Source of the DNA: Amycolatopsis decaplanina DSM 44594
GTDB taxonomy: Bacteria; Actinomycetota; Actinomycetes; Mycobacteriales; Pseudonocardiaceae
Length of the DNA stretch: 64,000 nucleotides
Assembly (NCBI RefSeq): GCF_000342005.1
Contig: NZ_AOHO01000026.1
Coordinates: 62,001-126,000 of the forward strand
Direction: 5' to 3'
Part shown: positions 50,090 through 58,285 of the stretch, piece by piece
Layout: each line of letters begins with the position of its first letter
Numbering within the stretch: the first letter of the stretch is position 1
Notes under the pieces: generated by a model
What the model was told of the DNA's origin: nothing
Database searches by the model: none
What the model saw: only the letters and a program-made list of their open reading frames with translations
Translations under genes and position numbers: made by a program

Positions 50090-52432
50090 CTAGCGCTGGG
50101 CGCGGTAGGCCTTGGCGAGGTGCTGCTGCAAGCGCGCGTGCCGGAACTGGTAGACGGCGCCGGACTGGCGCAGCACCCCCCGCCGGTACGCGTCGTCGAG
50201 GAACGCGGTGACGGCCCAAGGCAGTTTGCGGAGGAGCGGGAGCCGGAAGCGGGTGAAGATCAGCCACTGCCCCCACGCGGTGAAGGTGATCACGTACGCG
50301 AAACCCGTGGCGAGCCCGCCGGTGAGGCCGAGCAGAGCACTGACCCTGAACGACCGCGTCAGGTGAAGCGACGGGCCCGTGATGCCCTCCACCGCGGCCA
50401 CGGCCGCGAAGCTGCCGAGGCCGATCGCGATCGCGAGCACCGGCGCGAACAAGCCGACGACGCGCAGCACGGTCGAGCGGTTCGCCGCGAGCAGATCGGC
50501 GGGGCTGGTGGCGGTGTTCAGGTCGGCGGGTACTTCGAGCAGGGTGAGGAGCGCCAGCAGCCCACCGCAGACCGGGCCGAAGGCAAGCCCGAAGGTGGTG
50601 ATGTCGGCGAGGATCAGGCGGAGGAGGTGGCCGAGATCGTCGATGATGACGAGATCGGGCGACAGTGCTTTCACGAAGACGCCGACGAAGGTGATGGCGA
50701 TGGCCGCCAGCACGCCGCCGGCCACACCCGACGCGAACCTGACGGCGATCTTCCTCCTGAGGCGGGGCCGGCGTGCCCGACGGTCGAACAGTCGCACACG
50801 TACGCGTGTCGGTTCGAGGGTCCCGGCCTTGCGGACCACCAGTAACGAATACAACAGGCCGAACGGAACGGCGATCACCGCCCCGCTGACCAGTCCGTCG
50901 ACGAAGACGACGGAAAACCGGAACGGAAGTCCTGAGGTGAGCGAGTTGAGGGGGGACAAGACGAACCAGACGACGAGCGATGTGGCCAGCCACGCGAAAG
51001 CCGTCACCAGGAGGACGCGCGACCAGCGGCTCAGCGAACTGCCCAGCCGCCACCATTCGAGGTCGCCGGTGTCCCGCCGGTCGAGGTCGTCCGCGAGGAA
51101 GCCGAGCCAGTGGCGGATCTGTTCGAGATCCCAGCGCTCCCGGATGTCGCCGGTCTCTCGCTGCCCGCCGTAGACGGTGGGGATGAACGTGTCGAGCAGA
51201 TGCTCTTCGAGAGCCTGCGCCGTCGGGAAGCGGCCGGTGTCCAGCAGGCTCACCGGGTCGCGGTCGCGTGAGTCGCTGTAGACCGTACGGGCGAGCCCGA
51301 CCATGAGCGGGGTTTCCATGACCGTGGCGAGGTTCGCGGCCGGCGCTTCGGCGTCACGCAACGCGTCCAAGACCGGATCCCACGCCGTGGCCGGGCTGCC
51401 GGAGGTGACGCGCCGCGCCGTTCGGGGCAGGTAGCCGGCGAGGTCGTCGACGCTGAGGTCGGTCAGTTCGACGACGGCGGCCGACGTCAGCGTCTGGAAC
51501 GTGGTGACGGCGTTCTCGTATTCGTCGAAGCGACTGGTCAGGAGCAGCGGCCCGGACAGGGAGTTGAGCGCTTCGAGCGCCGGCTGGTGCAGTCCCTCGG
51601 CGATCTCGTCGAAGCCGTCGAGCACGGGCAGGATGTAGCCGGTGTCGACCAGCACGGCCGCCAGCGTCGAGCCGCCGGGGGCCCCAGCGGAGAGACCGGG
51701 ATGGTCGCGCTGAAGTGTCTCGACGAGCCAGGTGCGCAACGGCATCGCGGCCGGATTCCACGAGCCGATGGTGAAGATCACCGGGACGACGCCGCCGCGA
51801 TTCCGGGCGGCCAGCGCGTCGAGCACGAACCGCAGCGTCAGCACGGTCTTGCCCGCGCCCGCGCGACCCAGCACCACCAGCTTCCGTGACGGGATGCCGC
51901 GGTAGACGTCCGCGATGTCGCCGATCTCGCCGGAGAGGTCCAGCGGTGCCGCGGTCATGCCGTGCGGAACGCGGCAGATGTTGTCCCAGTGGTCGGCGAG
52001 GTCGTCCGCGTTCCGCCACCGGACGGGGAGAGGGAAGGGGTCGTGTACGCGGCGCAGTTCCTCCTCGCGCCGGAGCCGGGTGGCGATGATCGTGGCCAGA
52101 TGGTCCGCCGCCTTCGGCACCTCGTCGGGGACGACGACGAGGGAGGGGGCCGGGACCACCGGCGCGTCGCCGGTGTCGCTCGACGGCGCTTCGACGGGCT
52201 CTTCCGGTTGCGTGCCGTCCGCGGCGGAGAGGAGCTCGCGGCGCTCGTGCGGGGTGATGCCGAGGGCGTCGGCGAGCAACGTCACGGTGCCGATGCGCGG
52301 GTCGGTGCCCCCGCCGGTTTCGAGCCGGCGGATGGTCCGCACGCCGACGCCGGACCGGGCGGCCAGCCCGTCCTGGGTCAGACCGGCCCGTCGGCGGGCA
52401 TCGCGGAGGAGAACGCCGAACCGACTGGCCAC
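50090..52432 (-). CDS. HTH-NACHT STAND NTPase with C-terminal membrane domain
   Basis: The 780-residue protein has three parts. Residues 5-65 form a Cro/C1-type helix-turn-helix (RRAGLTQDGLAARSGVGVRT). The NACHT ATPase has Walker A GRAGAGKT at 189-196 and Walker B LPVLDGFDEI near 271. The C-terminal 320 residues hold about seven membrane segments (for example VLLVTAFAWLATSLVVWFVL). STAND proteins oligomerise on sensing a signal. Related actinomycete proteins occur in large families and some NACHT proteins act in phage defence. Membrane attachment could make it a pore-forming or envelope-acting effector. That is inference. GTG 52432 has GGAGGGA upstream. Confidence 0.85.
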   Translation of the reverse strand: MASRFGVLLRDARRRAGLTQDGLAARSGVGVRTIRRLETGGGTDPRIGTVTLLADALGITPHERRELLSAADGTQPEEPVEAPSSDTGDAPVVPAPSLVVVPDEVPKAADHLATIIATRLRREEELRRVHDPFPLPVRWRNADDLADHWDNICRVPHGMTAAPLDLSGEIGDIADVYRGIPSRKLVVLGRAGAGKTVLTLRFVLDALAARNRGGVVPVIFTIGSWNPAAMPLRTWLVETLQRDHPGLSAGAPGGSTLAAVLVDTGYILPVLDGFDEIAEGLHQPALEALNSLSGPLLLTSRFDEYENAVTTFQTLTSAAVVELTDLSVDDLAGYLPRTARRVTSGSPATAWDPVLDALRDAEAPAANLATVMETPLMVGLARTVYSDSRDRDPVSLLDTGRFPTAQALEEHLLDTFIPTVYGGQRETGDIRERWDLEQIRHWLGFLADDLDRRDTGDLEWWRLGSSLSRWSRVLLVTAFAWLATSLVVWFVLSPLNSLTSGLPFRFSVVFVDGLVSGAVIAVPFGLLYSLLVVRKAGTLEPTRVRVRLFDRRARRPRLRRKIAVRFASGVAGGVLAAIAITFVGVFVKALSPDLVIIDDLGHLLRLILADITTFGLAFGPVCGGLLALLTLLEVPADLNTATSPADLLAANRSTVLRVVGLFAPVLAIAIGLGSFAAVAAVEGITGPSLHLTRSFRVSALLGLTGGLATGFAYVITFTAWGQWLIFTRFRLPLLRKLPWAVTAFLDDAYRRGVLRQSGAVYQFRHARLQQHLAKAYRAQR

Positions 52433-52566
52433 AGGCGACGTCCCTCCAGATGCGCTGTGCGACGGGGGACCATCGTAGTGGGCCGACCGGCCAGGAACGG
52501 CAGTCGGTCGGCCTGGTCCGTGACCTGCGGAACCCGTGAGACTGAGCCGAAGACGGGAGGAGCACG

Positions 52567-52749
52567 ATGTCCGCGGAGTTCCGGTACCGATGCGGCGAGT
52601 GCCGCTACAGGACGCCATGGCTTGACGAGTCCGAGGGCGCGTGGCAGCTCGCGGAGCACTACCGGAGGCGGCATCCCCGGGTCGGTCCGGGTGGCGAGTT
52701 CGAGATCCGGCGCGGATGGCGCGACCTGTTCGGCAGGTTGTTCAGGTGA
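52567..52749 (+). CDS. Small C2H2 zinc-finger-like protein
   Basis: The 60-residue protein has one metal-binding motif: CGECRYRTPW with the Cys pair, then LAEHYRRRHP with the His pair, followed by a basic/aromatic tail. A good ribosome site GGGAGGAG lies 7 nt before ATG 52567. It is divergent from the NACHT gene, 134 bp away, and may bind DNA or a partner protein. I do not recognise a named family. Confidence 0.7.
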   Translation: MSAEFRYRCGECRYRTPWLDESEGAWQLAEHYRRRHPRVGPGGEFEIRRGWRDLFGRLFR

Positions 52750-52978
52750 CGTGCCGATCGAAGTCTCGGTGCCACTGCGGTGTGTCGAACTCGATCGCCC
52801 CGCGGACTGTCATCCCGTGAGTGGTGCGGTACTGATCCTTCTTGCGACCCCGCCGATCCAAAGAATCGCGGATCGGAGAAGGCTGACGAGCCGCGTGACT
52901 TCTTCTGATCGTGGGCGACGCGATGCAGGAAGGCGGGCGTCCGGTACATCACCGTGCATGACGGCCGCCGTTCGTACA

Positions 52979-53012
52979 AAAGGCCCTTCCCATATCCCTG
53001 GGAAGGGCCTTT
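52979..53012 (-). terminator. Intrinsic terminator of tRNA-Ala
   Basis: A 14-bp stem (52979-52992 with 52999-53012) has a 6-nt loop. Read leftward it ends in a run of T residues, 9 nt beyond the tRNA 3' end. Confidence 0.88.
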
Positions 53013-53021
53013 GATCTGCTG

Positions 53022-53094
53022 TGGAGCTGAGGGGAATCGAACCCCTGACCTTCTCGATGCGAACGAGACGCGCTACCAACTGCGCTACAGCCCC
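53022..53094 (-). tRNA. tRNA-Ala (anticodon CGC)
   Basis: A 73-nt cloverleaf reads leftward from 53094. The acceptor GGGGCTG pairs with CAGCTCC with one G-U. The D stem is GCGC/GCGC, the anticodon loop is TTCGCAT giving CGC, and the T-loop is GGTTCGATTCC. The discriminator is A. CCA is not encoded. A terminator follows directly. Confidence 0.95.
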
Positions 53095-53165
53095 TGGTAA
53101 AGCTTGCCCCTCGTTTGGAGCTCCATGAGCCTATCAGTGGCCCATGGAGCCCCGGATCCGGGGGG

Positions 53166-53984
53166 TCACTCTCCGGAAGCCCGACGGAAAGGCCTGGTCC
53201 CGGGCTCGTCGAGCTCGTGGAAGGCCGGGTCCTCGTCGTCGAGGTCGACGACGACGGCTTGGCGCCGGAGGCGTGACATCGGGGACGGCTTGCGCTCCAC
53301 GACGGCCGGGCGTTCGGTGGCGACGACCTCGATGTCCTCACGGGACTCGCGGGACTCGTGGGGTTCGTCGTCGGCGATCGCCGGGCGGCGCGGGGCGCGG
53401 GTGCTGTTGAAGCGGGCGAGGCGGCGCTGCCGGATCTCGTTCTCGATGCGGACCTGGCGGCGCAGGTACGCCAGGTAGCCGATGAGGACCGCGTCGACGA
53501 CGCCGTTGGCCCACCAGACCGTCGGGGTCATGAAGCCGGCGACGGCCGCGGTGGTGATCACCAAAACCAGGAGCGCGATGACGATCCGCTGCCGGAACGC
53601 GTACTTGGCGCGCGCGGCGATGTCCGCCGCCTCCGGGTCGAATCCGCCCCGGCCGGGCCGGTAACCGGTGCCTTGGCGTTCTCTTTCGGGACGGGCCGTG
53701 TGCGAGGGCTGGGGAAGCGGTTCGGCTTCCGGCTCCTCGTCTTCGAGGTCGGCGTCGAGCTCCGCCTCGAGTTCGGCCAGGTCGTCTTCTACCGATGGTT
53801 CCGTGTTCTCCGCCATCGCGAACTCCTCCGGTCCCTCGTGGCGTGTGCTCCCGCTCCGCACGACTCGCGCCGCCAAGGCCGAGTCCGTCGTTCGTGCGAC
53901 CTGCTGGCGCTTGCGGGCGACCATGGGCACGAGAACGACGAGCCATGCCGCTGCGAGCGCGACGATGATCACCGAACTGGGCAT
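53166..53984 (-). CDS. glpR: Divisome membrane protein GlpR/SepX family
   Basis: The 272-residue protein has an N-terminal membrane segment (SSVIIVALAAAWLVVLVPMV), a disordered acidic region rich in Glu/Asp (DLAELEAELDADLEDEE), two more hydrophobic segments in the middle (IVIALLVLVITTAAVAGFM and WWANGVVDAVLIGYLAYL), and a basic C-terminal tail. That is the pattern of the Actinobacteria-specific division protein called GlpR in corynebacteria and SepX in streptomycetes, which recruits Glp to the septum. Its gene sits beside rimJ and glp, as in other actinobacteria. ATG 53984 has GGGAG upstream. Confidence 0.88.
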   Translation of the reverse strand: MPSSVIIVALAAAWLVVLVPMVARKRQQVARTTDSALAARVVRSGSTRHEGPEEFAMAENTEPSVEDDLAELEAELDADLEDEEPEAEPLPQPSHTARPERERQGTGYRPGRGGFDPEAADIAARAKYAFRQRIVIALLVLVITTAAVAGFMTPTVWWANGVVDAVLIGYLAYLRRQVRIENEIRQRRLARFNSTRAPRRPAIADDEPHESRESREDIEVVATERPAVVERKPSPMSRLRRQAVVVDLDDEDPAFHELDEPGTRPFRRASGE

Positions 53985-54146
53985 CTCCCGTCACCTCCCC
54001 CGATCCACTGCTGTAGTCACGCTAGCCACAACAGTCACACACGACGCGCAGACTCGCCGGTTTCGATCACGGAAAATGCATCGCTGAATTAGGTGAATCT
54101 CACAGTTTGTGGTAACGCGACCGCGGGAACCGGCCGGTGACGGGGG

Positions 54147-54818
54147 TCAAACGCGCTCGGCGAGGCCCTTCGAGACGAGCCGCGAGACCAGTCCGTTCCC
54201 GGTCTCCTCCTTGGTGATGGCGTAGCAGAAATGGTCACGCCAGCCGCCCGCGACGTCGAGATAACGCTCGAAAAGCCCTTCTTGCCGGTAGCCTGCCTTG
54301 CCGAGAACCCGCAGGCTGGGCGTGTTTTCGGGGCGGACGGTCGCCTCGAGCCGGTGCAGCCCGCCGAAGTCGAAGACGTGGTCGGTCACGAGGGCGACGG
54401 CGCCGGTCGCGACGCCGCCGCGGACGATGTCCGAGGACACCCAGTAGCCGATCCAGGCGGACCGGAGCGACGCCCGGATGACGTTACCCACAGTGATCTG
54501 CCCGGCGAAGCGTCCGTCCACCGTGATGGTGAACGGGAGGCACTGCCCGCGCCGGGCCAGGCCTCGCAGCGCCATCCACTGGGAAGGCCATGACCAGTAC
54601 GCGTTGCGATCCGGCCACGGCCCGACGCCGGTCGGTTCCCACATTTCGAGGTGTTCGCGGTCCCGCAACCGGACGCGGCTCCACTCGCCGGCGTCCCGCA
54701 GCCGGACCGGCCGGACGGCGAGGACCCCGGCGGGCACGCGGAGTGGCCCCAGCTTCGCGGGCCAGCCAGGATGCCTGCTCTCGATCGGATACGCGACGCC
54801 GGAAATCGGTGCGCCCAT
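54147..54818 (-). CDS. rimJ: RimJ-like GNAT N-acetyltransferase
   Basis: The 223-residue GNAT enzyme has the acetyl-CoA-binding features of the family: an IGYWVSSDIVRGGVATGAVA motif A segment near residue 127, and LHRLEATVRPENTPSLRVLG with the AGYRQEGLFERYL tail typical of ribosomal-protein/RimJ acetylases. Its ATG overlaps the glp stop by one base (TAATG). It is conserved between glp and glpR in many actinobacteria, but its link to division is unclear. Confidence 0.88.
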   Translation of the reverse strand: MGAPISGVAYPIESRHPGWPAKLGPLRVPAGVLAVRPVRLRDAGEWSRVRLRDREHLEMWEPTGVGPWPDRNAYWSWPSQWMALRGLARRGQCLPFTITVDGRFAGQITVGNVIRASLRSAWIGYWVSSDIVRGGVATGAVALVTDHVFDFGGLHRLEATVRPENTPSLRVLGKAGYRQEGLFERYLDVAGGWRDHFCYAITKEETGNGLVSRLVSKGLAERV

Positions 54819-56089
54819 TACGCCCGCTGGGCCAGGAAGGTCACCTTGACCTGCTCGCCCGCGGCGACCTCGGTGAGGTCCTCGTCGATGTTGATCAGGC
54901 AGTTCGCCTCGGCCAGCGACGCGAGCAGGTGCGCGCCGGAGGTGCCGAGCGGCTGCACCAGGTACTCGCCGTTGCCCTCGTCGCGCAGGAGTTGCCCGCG
55001 CAGGAAGCCTTTGCGGCCCTCGGTCGAGGTGACCGGGGAGAGCAGCCGCGCGCCGACGATGCGGCGGTGCGGGTTGCGGGTGCCGCGCGCGGCGCGGATC
55101 AGCGGGCGGACCAGGACCTCGAACACGACCAGCGCGCTCATCGGGTTGCCGGGGATCAGGAACGTCGGCACCGAATCGGGGCCGAGCCTGCCGAAGCCCT
55201 GCACGGAACCGGGGTGCATGGCGACACGGGTCATGTCGATGTGACCGAGGTCGGACAGCGCCGCGTGCACCTCGTCGCCCGCGCTCCCGCCGGCGCCGCC
55301 CGCGACGACGACGATCTCCGACATCAGCAGGCGGCCTTCGACGACCTCCCGCAGCCGTTTCGGGTCACCGGGGACGATGCCGACGCGGCTCACCTCCGCG
55401 CCCGCGTCCCGCGCGGCCGCGGACAGCGCGTAGGAGTTGACGTCGTAGACCTGCCCGACCGACGGGGTGCGGTCGATGTCGACCAGTTCGTCGCCGACGG
55501 AAACGATCGAAACCCGGGGCCGCGGATAGACCAGGACCTTCGCCCGGCCGACCGCGGCGAGCAGGCCGACCTGGGCCGAGCCGATGGTGTCGCCCTTGCG
55601 CACGGCGACGTCGCCGATCTGCACGTCCTCGCCGGTCCGGCGCACGTAGCCCGCCGACGGCACCGACTTGTGCACGGTGACCTTGGCCTGGTGGCCGTCG
55701 GTGTAGGCGGTCGGGACGACGGCGTCGGCGAGCGTGGGCAGCGGCGCGCCGGTGTCGACCCGCACGGCCTGCCCCGGTTGCAGCCGCCGCGGCTGGCGGG
55801 AACCGGCGGCGATCTCGCCGACCACCGGCAGCTGCACCGGCTCCTGGCCCGCGGTGCGGACGTCGACGCTTCGTACCGCGTAGCCGTCGACGGCGGCCTG
55901 GTCGAAACCTGGCAGCGCGTGTTCGGCGACGACCTCTTCGGCGCACAGGAGGCCTTGGGCCTCGGAAATGGCGACCCGGACCGGACGCGGGCGTACCGCG
56001 GCGTCCAGGGTCAGCGAGATCTGATCCTCGACGGAACGGAACTGTCCCGCGTCTTCGGTCTCGGCCGCTTCGGCGATGGGCTCCGTCAT
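54818..56089 (-). CDS. glp: Gephyrin-like molybdotransferase/division protein Glp
   Basis: The 423-residue protein has the MoeA/gephyrin architecture. N-terminal domains I/II contain LPGFDQAAVDGYAVRS and VDTGAPLPTLADAVVPT. Domain III is MoCF-type with VSIVSVGDELVD, and domain IV is C-terminal. The catalytic loop that in MoeA reads like TGGvSxGDyD is AGGAGGSAGDEV here, so metal-insertion activity is doubtful. In corynebacteria the same-context protein Glp binds FtsZ and the membrane receptor GlpR. Gene order here is glp-rimJ-glpR, all overlapping or close, so this is probably that division system. The first gene is preceded by a palindrome at 56143. Confidence 0.88.
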   Translation of the reverse strand: MTEPIAEAAETEDAGQFRSVEDQISLTLDAAVRPRPVRVAISEAQGLLCAEEVVAEHALPGFDQAAVDGYAVRSVDVRTAGQEPVQLPVVGEIAAGSRQPRRLQPGQAVRVDTGAPLPTLADAVVPTAYTDGHQAKVTVHKSVPSAGYVRRTGEDVQIGDVAVRKGDTIGSAQVGLLAAVGRAKVLVYPRPRVSIVSVGDELVDIDRTPSVGQVYDVNSYALSAAARDAGAEVSRVGIVPGDPKRLREVVEGRLLMSEIVVVAGGAGGSAGDEVHAALSDLGHIDMTRVAMHPGSVQGFGRLGPDSVPTFLIPGNPMSALVVFEVLVRPLIRAARGTRNPHRRIVGARLLSPVTSTEGRKGFLRGQLLRDEGNGEYLVQPLGTSGAHLLASLAEANCLINIDEDLTEVAAGEQVKVTFLAQRA

Positions 56090-56142
56090 GACTGGGGGAT
56101 CTCGATCCGTTCGTTCGACCAGGCACGCGTTGAAGGCCCGTC

Positions 56143-56160
56143 GGTGAACTGAAGTTCACC
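56143..56160. promoter_or_regulatory. Palindrome in the glp/5-FCL divergent promoter region
   Basis: GGTGAACT-GA-AGTTCACC has 8-bp arms and lies 54 nt before the glp start, 124 nt before the cyclo-ligase start. It is a candidate operator. A single palindrome of this size could occur by chance in 64 kb. Confidence 0.35.
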
Positions 56161-56283
56161 ACCGTTACCAGGAGTGATGCGGTCCGAAGCCGTGGAAATC
56201 GCCCGATCGGGCAAGCTCCTCGTGGTCCGTGCCGCCGGGGTGGTCGCTGCGCCTGTCATGGACGTGAAGCCTAACCTGACCAT

Positions 56284-56880
56284 GTGGGCGAGCCCGGCAA
56301 TGAACACCTGAGCAAAGCGGAGTGGCGTTCCAGGCTAACCGCCGAACGACGTTCGCAGGTGTCGGAAGAGCGGGCCCGGGATGCTGTCGCGCTCGCCGCC
56401 GCGGCCGCTCGGCTGCCGGGTGAGGTCGTGTGCGCCTACGTCCCTTTCGGTACCGAACCGGGTTCGACGGCGCTGCTCGATCAACTTCTCGGCCAGGGCA
56501 AACGGGTACTGCTGCCGATCGTCCCCGACACGCCGGGGCCGCTGGAGTGGGCCGCCTATGAGGGGCCGTCGAGTCTCGGGCCGGGCAGGCTGCGGGGGTT
56601 GCTCGAACCGACCGGGCGCCGCCTCGGTCCCGACACACTGGGGACGGCCGATCTGGTGCTGATGCCCGCGCTCGCCGTCGACGACGAAGGGGTCCGGCTC
56701 GGCCGCGGCGCCGGGTACTACGACCGGTCGCTCCCCTTCGCCGCGCCCGGCGCGGCGCTGGTCGCCGTCGTCCGGGACGCCGAACTCGTGCGCGAGTTGC
56801 CCGCGGAACCGCATGACGTCCGCATGACCGGGGTACTGACCCCGGAGCACGGCCTGGCGCCGCGCCCGGTAATAGACTGA
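56284..56880 (+). CDS. 5-formyltetrahydrofolate cyclo-ligase
   Basis: The enzyme converts 5-formyl-THF to 5,10-methenyl-THF using ATP. The 198-residue protein has the family motifs: an N-terminal K/R-rich helix (KAEWRSRLTAERR), VPFGTEPGSTALLD, LVLMPALAVDDEGVRLGRGA and GYYDRSLP in the folate-binding region. GTG 56284 is the start. TAACCT at 56272-56277 is a plausible -10 box giving a leaderless or nearly leaderless transcript. It is divergent from glp and followed 31 bp later by the pyrophosphorylase gene. Confidence 0.93.
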   Translation: MGEPGNEHLSKAEWRSRLTAERRSQVSEERARDAVALAAAAARLPGEVVCAYVPFGTEPGSTALLDQLLGQGKRVLLPIVPDTPGPLEWAAYEGPSSLGPGRLRGLLEPTGRRLGPDTLGTADLVLMPALAVDDEGVRLGRGAGYYDRSLPFAAPGAALVAVVRDAELVRELPAEPHDVRMTGVLTPEHGLAPRPVID

Positions 56881-56911
56881 CGCCCCGACGCAGTGGTTCA
56901 GAAAGGGCACA

Positions 56912-58285
56912 ATGAGCTCTGACGCGCACCTGTCCGATCATTTCGCCGAAACGCTGTCGAAAATGCGTTCCGCGGGCGCCCACGCCATGGAGCTGGCGGC
57001 CCTGCGACGGCGTCTCGAGCAGCTGTCCGAACCCGGCGCCGGTGAATTGCCGGGAAACGAACTCGAACCTCTCGATGACATCAGCAGACTCGTCGATCTG
57101 CCCGAGCCCGATGCCGAAGAAGCGCGCCGGGTGCTGGACCGTACCGCCGTCCTGAAGCTCAACGGCGGACTGGGCACGAGCATGGGGCTCACCGGCCCGA
57201 AATCTCTGCTGCAGATCAAACCGGGGAAGACGTTCCTCGACGTCATCGCCATGCAGGTGCTTTCGACCCGCGAGAAGTACAACGCCCGTCTCCCGTTGAT
57301 CCTGATGAATTCGGCGGGTACCCGCGAACCCTCGCTGGAGTTGTTGAAGAAGTATCCCGATCTCGCCGACGACGTCATCCCCGCCGACTTCCTTCAGGGC
57401 CGAGAACCGAAGATCACCGCCGACGGGCGGCCCGTCGAATGGCCCGCGAACCCGGAACTCGAATGGTGCCCGCCGGGGCACGGCGACATCTACGTCGCGC
57501 TCGCGGTGAGCGGGATGCTCGAAACACTGCTGGCGGAGGGCATCCGCTGGTGCTTCGTGTCCAACGCCGACAACCTCGGAGCGCTGCCGGACGCGCGGAT
57601 CGCCGCGTGGCTGGCGAACGAGGACATCCCGTTCGCGATGGAGACGGTGCTCGGCACCGCGGCCGACCGCAAGGGCGGTCACCTCGCGCGGCGTGCGGGC
57701 CGGATCGTCCTGCGTGAATCCGCGCAGGTCCCCGACGGCGACGACTCGTTCGGCGATGTCGCCAAGTGGCGTTTCTTCAACACCAACAACATTTGGTTCG
57801 ACCTCGAACGGCTGAAGGCCCTGCAGGACGCCGACCCGGCCGCGCCGCAGTTGCCGCTGATCGTGAATAGGAAGACCGTCGACCCGGCCGACGAGGCCAG
57901 CACACCGGTGATCCAGCTCGAAACGGCGATGGGCGCGGCGATCGGTTCGGTCGAGGGCGCGCGGGCCATCGAGATCCCGCGGATCAGGTTCGCGCCGGTC
58001 AAGACCACCGACGACCTGCTCGTCGTCCGGTCCGACGCGTACGTGCTCGACGACGGCGGGGAGATGATCCCGGAGTTCACCACCACCCCGCCTGTCGTGT
58101 CGCTGAGCAAGGAGTTCTACAAGCTCCTGCCGGACTTCGACGCTCGCATCCCTTCCGCGCCTTCGCTCAAGGAGTGCACGAGCCTCGCGGTGGACGGCGA
58201 CGTCACCTTCGGGAAAAACGTCGTCGTCCGCGGCGACGTGAAGATCACCGGACCGAAAACCGTTCCGGACGGTGAAGTCCTCTAG
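56912..58285 (+). CDS. ugp: UTP-glucose-1-phosphate uridylyltransferase, eukaryotic (UDPGP) type
   Basis: The enzyme makes UDP-glucose from UTP and glucose-1-phosphate. The 457-residue protein is of the eukaryote-like UDPGP family (pfam01704 type), not the 300-residue bacterial GalU. It has VLKLNGGLGTSMGLTGPKS at about 80-98, the NSAGTREPS region, PPGHGDIYVAL near 190, CFVSNADNLGA, and the NTNNIWFDL motif near 291. A C-terminal beta-helix-like tail follows. It ends 4 nt into the convergent methyltransferase gene. The product could feed galT and the nearby sugar genes. Confidence 0.93.
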   Translation: MSSDAHLSDHFAETLSKMRSAGAHAMELAALRRRLEQLSEPGAGELPGNELEPLDDISRLVDLPEPDAEEARRVLDRTAVLKLNGGLGTSMGLTGPKSLLQIKPGKTFLDVIAMQVLSTREKYNARLPLILMNSAGTREPSLELLKKYPDLADDVIPADFLQGREPKITADGRPVEWPANPELEWCPPGHGDIYVALAVSGMLETLLAEGIRWCFVSNADNLGALPDARIAAWLANEDIPFAMETVLGTAADRKGGHLARRAGRIVLRESAQVPDGDDSFGDVAKWRFFNTNNIWFDLERLKALQDADPAAPQLPLIVNRKTVDPADEASTPVIQLETAMGAAIGSVEGARAIEIPRIRFAPVKTTDDLLVVRSDAYVLDDGGEMIPEFTTTPPVVSLSKEFYKLLPDFDARIPSAPSLKECTSLAVDGDVTFGKNVVVRGDVKITGPKTVPDGEVL

